Origin: Seiridium cupressi
Taxonomy: Eukaryota > Ascomycota > Sordariomycetes > Amphisphaeriales > Sporocadaceae
Assembly (NCBI GenBank): GCA_036674765.1
Contig: JARVKI010000004.1
Coordinates: 372,001-436,000, forward strand
DNA length: 64,000 nucleotides
Reading direction: 5' to 3'
Shown: positions 59,670 through 64,000 of the stretch, one piece after another
How the letters are laid out: each line of letters starts with the position of its first letter
Position numbering within the stretch: position 1 is the stretch's first letter
The notes under the pieces: generated by a model
Seen by the model: only the letters and a program-made list of their open reading frames with translations
Database searches by the model: none
What the model was told of the DNA's origin: nothing
Made by a program: the position numbers and the translations under genes

Positions 59670-60155
59670 AAATATGTCTGCCCAAAGCCGTTGATTGCAT
59701 GGATATCGGCGTTTGTCTGTTAAATGAGAATCTAGAACGACTGTTATAGATACAATTATCCGTAGTGCGACGAAAAGCACCAATACAGTGACTGACAAGG
59801 ATTTAGCTTTTCATAAATCTACAATATCCAAGTTTCAAAGCGTAGTGATTTATAATTAGGTTCTGGTGGCTTAAAAGTGCATTTCGGAGTGAAGACGATG
59901 CCGTTGTGGCCTTACTCCGTAAGCTAGGATGGGTATTGAATATGAGAGGTTGGATTCAAAACACGAAGGTTCTGTAGAAATAAGGTGGTGAATTACAAAT
60001 TGCCTGAATCGCTCTACTTTGATGAACAACGAATAGTTGCGCGGTATGCCATAATAAGATTTTGAGCATTTCCAAATGAAAGCTTTAGTACTGACAATAA
60101 TCTGAGACTCATATGTACAAATTGATGGTCAAAAGTGAATATGGGGAATTCACTA
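59670..60155. other. Convergent intergenic stretch
   Basis: A/T-rich sequence between the 3' ends of the old yellow enzyme and FAD monooxygenase genes. No gene is seen. Confidence 0.5.
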
Positions 60156-60159
60156 AAGA

Positions 60160-61815
60160 CTACAAGTTTGCCCGCTCGGTGACAGAACCCTCGTTCCTCT
60201 TCCGCCAGTTCTGCCAACCTGTCTCAACATCCTTATCAATGTCATATGTCAGTAGCCACCTTGCCACGCCGTGATATCGCCAGGGGAAGGGGTCGTCTCC
60301 CGTCTCTAGCAACTGGGGCAGGCTAAAACCAGGCTGGCTCAGCCATTCTTCATCTTTCCGCTCAAATTCTTTCAGCTTCGCATCGCGGTCGCGCTGTTCG
60401 TCGCCATCGTGCAGATGGTACATCCACTGGTTGTAAGACCCCCGCTTCACTACCTTCTCAGTCCGTTCTCGACGACACGCCTCGTATACATCCAAGGCCG
60501 CCCTCTTCGACGCTGGTGTCTTATCTGTGATGCGCGCCAGGCAGAGACCGAGGACACCGCCGTCTTCCAGTGCCATGCCCGCTCCGCTGGCAAGGTACGG
60601 TAATGTCGCATGCACAGCATCGCCCAATAATGTGAAAGTTCCGGAGGGATGCGACCACGTGGGCTCGAGCCCCGGACGTATGCACAGACGCCATTTCTGT
60701 ACCTCCTTGCACAAGGCAGTCAGCTTGCTAATGCTAGGATCCCAATCCTTGAAATACGCCTGCATCTCGTCGACGTTGCCGGCGACCGTGTTCGGTCCAG
60801 GGGGTATATCATCAGGTACGAGTAGGACCATGTTGAATTGTTTGCCACCCTTGAGAACGTAGTTGACAGCATGCGCATCTGGACCGAGCCAGTAATTGAC
60901 TTGTGGCTCCTCGATAAAAGACTTCAAGTCTTCGTCATCACGCATAGCGTCCGTGTCAAGAAGTAGGCGATATGCCAGGTCACCGGTCAGTACTGGAGGA
61001 TCTGGATGGCCAAGGAAGATTTCGCGTAAGGTAGAGTTGATTCCATCCGCTCCTACAACCAGATCCGCTTCCATCTGGCGACCATCCTTTAGAGTCACTG
61101 TCGCACTCAATTGGTCGTCCGAAACTGCGAGGTCCAGAACAGAAGCCTTGGTGATTATTGATGCTCCAAGCTCGATCGCCCTGTCGAGAAGACATCTGAT
61201 CACCAAAACAAATTAGTCTCCTCTTGAGCTCATGGATATGCAACTTGGAAGGGTTTGGATGTTGCTCGGAGGAGGATTATATGGACATTACACCAAATCG
61301 GAGAGACTGGGTACTTACTTGTGTAGATTTGCCCGGTGAAAGTCCCAAAAAGGGGCACCAGATGCTTGCGCATAGGCATAGTAATCCATCGAAGAGAGAT
61401 GATTGCCCTTCCAACCAATGAAATTGCATTTCCTTCAAGTTCGGATTAGACCTTTCACAAAATTATGGAGTTGGAGTCCTCAACTGTGGTACGTACCTGG
61501 GTTTCGTCGCATATTGCTCCAGATGCTCCTTCAATCCCCAGCTGAAAAGAGTTTTCGCAGAGTTCGGCAGCACTTGAATTCCAGCCCCGACTTCACCAAT
61601 TTCTGAGGCTGCCTCTAAAACTGTGACATTATGACCCGCCAGGAGAACGGAGATAGCAGCACCAAGTCCACCAAGTCCGGCCCCGACGATGATAACCTGT
61701 GCAAGTTCATTAGTTCATGTTTGGAAGACACTTCCAGTTGCGGGCATCTCACATCAAGTTTGCTCGACTCGTCTCGTAAGACCTTTTCCCGAACTGTAAA
61801 GCCCCATTCAGCCAT
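60160..61815 (-). CDS. FAD-dependent aromatic-ring monooxygenase (salicylate hydroxylase-like), one-base phase problem
   Basis: Exons 61815-61753, 61696-61496, 61432-61319 and 61195-60160. Motifs are those of group A flavin monooxygenases: VIIVGAGLGGLGAA for the FAD ADP part, the DG motif VVGADGINSTLR, and GDAVHATLPYLASGAGMALED for the flavin. A typical member of about 420-440 residues hydroxylates a phenolic acid with NAD(P)H and oxygen. Exon 2 ends in phase 0 (after a CCCC run) while exon 3 is only sensible (CNFIGWKGNHLSS) if entered after two bases. No other donor or acceptor repairs this, so the model contains a one-base shift. Either the base is a sequencing error or the gene is newly disabled. 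The start is the ATG at 61815; upstream GTG is not used. Confidence 0.8.
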
Positions 61816-61819
61816 ATTG

Positions 61820-62505
61820 CATACGAATACCGGATTTACAGCCACAAGATGTGTGAATATCGACTAGCCTCAAGGGCGGCTGATGCAGGACTTCAAGTGC
61901 AACCCTGGTCAGCTAGAGACCTGTTTTAGGAATTCCAGCTCAGTTCATGACACCTACCGCTAGTATAAGTGCAGGCATATACAGGCTGTGCAACATAGTG
62001 ACGCCAAACAATGGACACTCAGAATCGACAGTGGGGTCGACGACCGAGTGCCTCAATGAATATCGTCCGTTCTCAGGACGGATGGTGCCAGTTCGATAAC
62101 TTGAGCTTGCAACCAGCCAAATAACAAGAAGTCCCCGCCGATCTCACTGCATACCGAACAGATTGCAAGGATGCTCTCCGGGTAGGGCATTGGATTGCAT
62201 CTCCTATCTAGAGTTCTTGTCCGACGCAACGCTAGTCATGTCCGTCATATGCACCACCCCCACTCTTGACTGGGCCGCCGCGGCCGTGCCTTATCAGGAG
62301 TGGGACGGGCTCGCGATACTATGGCGCAGCTGAAGCTGTAGTGAACGACAAATGCCGGTGCCACGCCGAAGGGCTTTGCGCTGCCCGAGTACTCCCTATC
62401 CCACCTCTGGATTGAGTTTTTGCTCCTCTCCGGCCAACAGTGGAGGACTGCGAGTGATCCTCAATTGAATCTCATCCCATTGTCTTGTGCACAGACCAAG
62501 AGCGA
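61820..62505. other. Divergent promoter between the monooxygenase and the C2H2 regulator
   Basis: No coding region is seen. The two genes are transcribed away from each other across about 690 bp, which could hold shared regulatory sites. Confidence 0.5.
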
Positions 62506-62509
62506 AGAA

Positions 62510-64000
62510 ATGGAGAGACGAGCTGGACAGCGACGGACTGCCACTGGCACTGATGCCAATGAGAGGGCCAAGAGTTTTTTATGCAGTCATCCTGGCTGCG
62601 GTAAACGGTTCAGTCGGCTCGAACACCAGAGGCGTCACGAGTGAGTATACTCTCCGGGGCTCTCCATACAAGCTTGCTTTGCTGCCTGTTTGAGGAGCAG
62701 TTACCAATCCCCCAAGAGCTACAGCCCTGGAACGGGCTTCGGTAGTCCGAATACATACTGTAGCCTTGAGCAGCTTGAGTGTCCGTAAAGATCATTGGTA
62801 ACCATAATGATATAGATACAACCACGGTGTGGGTGATGCAACCTGTCCTCGCTGCAGTGCACATTTCAAGCGACCCGATCTCTTAGGTAAGCTATTGCAT
62901 ACAGGTCCGCGTGCACGTCGTCGGATCTGACCATCTCGGTATAGAGAGACACTTGAACCGACATCGCCAAAAGGACGAAGAGGCCGGGGGCGAAGGTTAC
63001 GGTATACTCAACACACGCAAACGTGCCTGGAAAGCACCAGACGGGAGTGTGGTGCCAAAGAAACCTTCAGTGACAGCGCAACAGACATCGCACAATCAAC
63101 CGTCCCGTCAGAACCAAAGCGACATTGTGTCTTCCGGACAGGAAAATAACGCCGGCATTCCCATCTCACCTCCTGCATCAACGGGGCACTCGGATCACGG
63201 CCAATTCCAGGAGTTCCCGCACGAACAACACGATGATTCCAATTTGTTATTGGGCGGAAATTCCTGGTCTTCGGGTATCGGCTCCATCGAAGAATCCAAC
63301 GCAGATGTTCAAGAGAACTTTTGGGTAGATCCGGGTCTTCTGCCACCAGCCATACCAGCATCGCAACAGTTCGCGTTGCCGTATGATGATATTTTCCAAC
63401 CTGATACCGCTAGTTCCTTTAACATGTAAGTGCATTGGCTTCTTGTCATTTCCCCTGGTTGTGCGGAGGCATTACCCTGATCTGTCCCATCTCGGCTCGC
63501 TCGACATATGGGACTAATTATTGAGCTGTACCTCGTTATTGGCACTATCCGTTCATGAATAACTAGTAGTTACTGACCTCCTGCGACGATATAGGCCATA
63601 TACGACTGCAGCAAACTATCACTGGTTATTTGAACAAAACAACACAATTTTCGACACATTGGCTGACCAATGTGCGATGGATATTGACTCTGGATTTCAG
63701 ACGACTATTCCTTCTCAAGAGTTCCAATCGATGGGTATGGAACCTATGGTACCAAACCATGAGCATTCTGCTCCAACAAAACTATCTTGTGATTCCATCC
63801 AAAATCAAGGAGCCGGGTACCCTCAGGTTATCTCTCCAGCTAGCAAAATCCAGGCACCAGCACGTTCGGCTGAGCGAAGCAGCAACACAACTGCATCAAA
63901 TGTGTCTGGAAGGAACACAGAAAGCGTTGTGTCACAAACGAATCATGCTACACCAGCCCAACTATCTCACAAACCTCCCCCCTCTAGCGAACTTGAAAGG
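62510..64000 (+). CDS. C2H2 zinc-finger transcription factor (3' end beyond window)
   Basis: Exons 62510-62640, 62816-62886, 62945-63425 and 63595 onward; phases agree and the frame is still open at 64000. Two C2H2 fingers are completed by splicing. The first starts CSHPGCGKRFSRLEHQRRH, its last histidine coming from exon 2; the second is CPRCSAHFKRPDLL followed by the ERHLNRH end. A basic stretch (NTRKRAWK) may be a nuclear signal. The rest is Ser/Gln/Pro-rich and probably disordered, with activation-like composition. Fungal proteins with this N-terminal pair usually carry a fungal_trans domain further on, which would lie outside the window. It diverges from the monooxygenase gene and may regulate it; that is inference. 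Confidence 0.87.

Noticed and set aside
61813..61845. Longer monooxygenase N-terminus starting at 61845
   Set aside because: The codon there is GTG, not used as a nuclear start in fungi under normal conditions; the ATG at 61815 is the first in-frame ATG.

Overview
This window is nuclear DNA of a filamentous ascomycete fungus (Pezizomycotina). The evidence is genes split by short introns (about 45-75 nt, GTAAGT/GTATGT donors, CTAAC/CTGAC-like branch points, CAG/TAG acceptors), genes on both strands at moderate density, and families typical of this group: a CFEM-domain Pth11-like receptor, a class II secreted heme peroxidase, Zn2Cys6 and C2H2 regulators, DUF427 and DUF1295 proteins, a beta-cyclopiazonate-dehydrogenase-like flavoprotein and a folliculin/Lst7 orthologue. 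Genus and class cannot be fixed from sequence alone. Almost all gene models are my own splicing from consensus sites and reading-phase arithmetic.

Layout. 0-5.5 kb: a secreted double beta-trefoil protein (minus) and a large-subunit catalase (minus). 5.5-10.7 kb: gene-poor, with one tRNA-Lys(CTT). 10.8-17.1 kb: CFEM-GPCR (plus), alpha/beta hydrolase (plus), a GPI-type cell-surface protein that looks 5'-damaged (minus), and a small secreted QPVx-repeat protein (minus). 20.0-23.5 kb: classical protein tyrosine phosphatase and a double-DUF427 protein (both plus). 23.5-28.2 kb: gene-poor. 28.2-35.1 kb: a housekeeping block with folliculin/Lst7 (plus), proteasome ATPase Rpt3 (minus) and a short unrecognised protein (plus). 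36.4-45.9 kb: NAD(P)-binding protein (minus), a broken Zn2Cys6 regulator (plus), secreted FAD oxidase (minus), Mpv17-family membrane protein (minus) and a MACPF-domain gene with a damaged 3' part (minus). 48.1-52.9 kb: FAD/NAD(P) oxidoreductase (plus), DUF1295 membrane reductase-like protein (plus), class II peroxidase (minus). 55.2-57.3 kb: two head-to-head gene remnants, an MFS sugar transporter and a GH78-like glycosidase, joined at a sharp breakpoint. 58.3-64 kb: old yellow enzyme (plus), FAD monooxygenase (minus) with a one-base phase problem, and a C2H2 regulator (plus) cut off by the window end.

How it fits together. TORC1-branch nutrient signalling (folliculin), protein turnover (Rpt3) and phosphatase genes form the conserved core. 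Around them lie accessory genes for redox chemistry and contact with the environment: catalase, peroxidase, several flavoenzymes, CFEM receptor and small secreted proteins. At least four loci carry stops, frameshifts or truncation, so the accessory fraction is turning over. Two stops in the GH78 remnant are of the C-to-T/G-to-A kind expected from repeat-induced point mutation.

I see no CRISPR array, rRNA or intact transposon.
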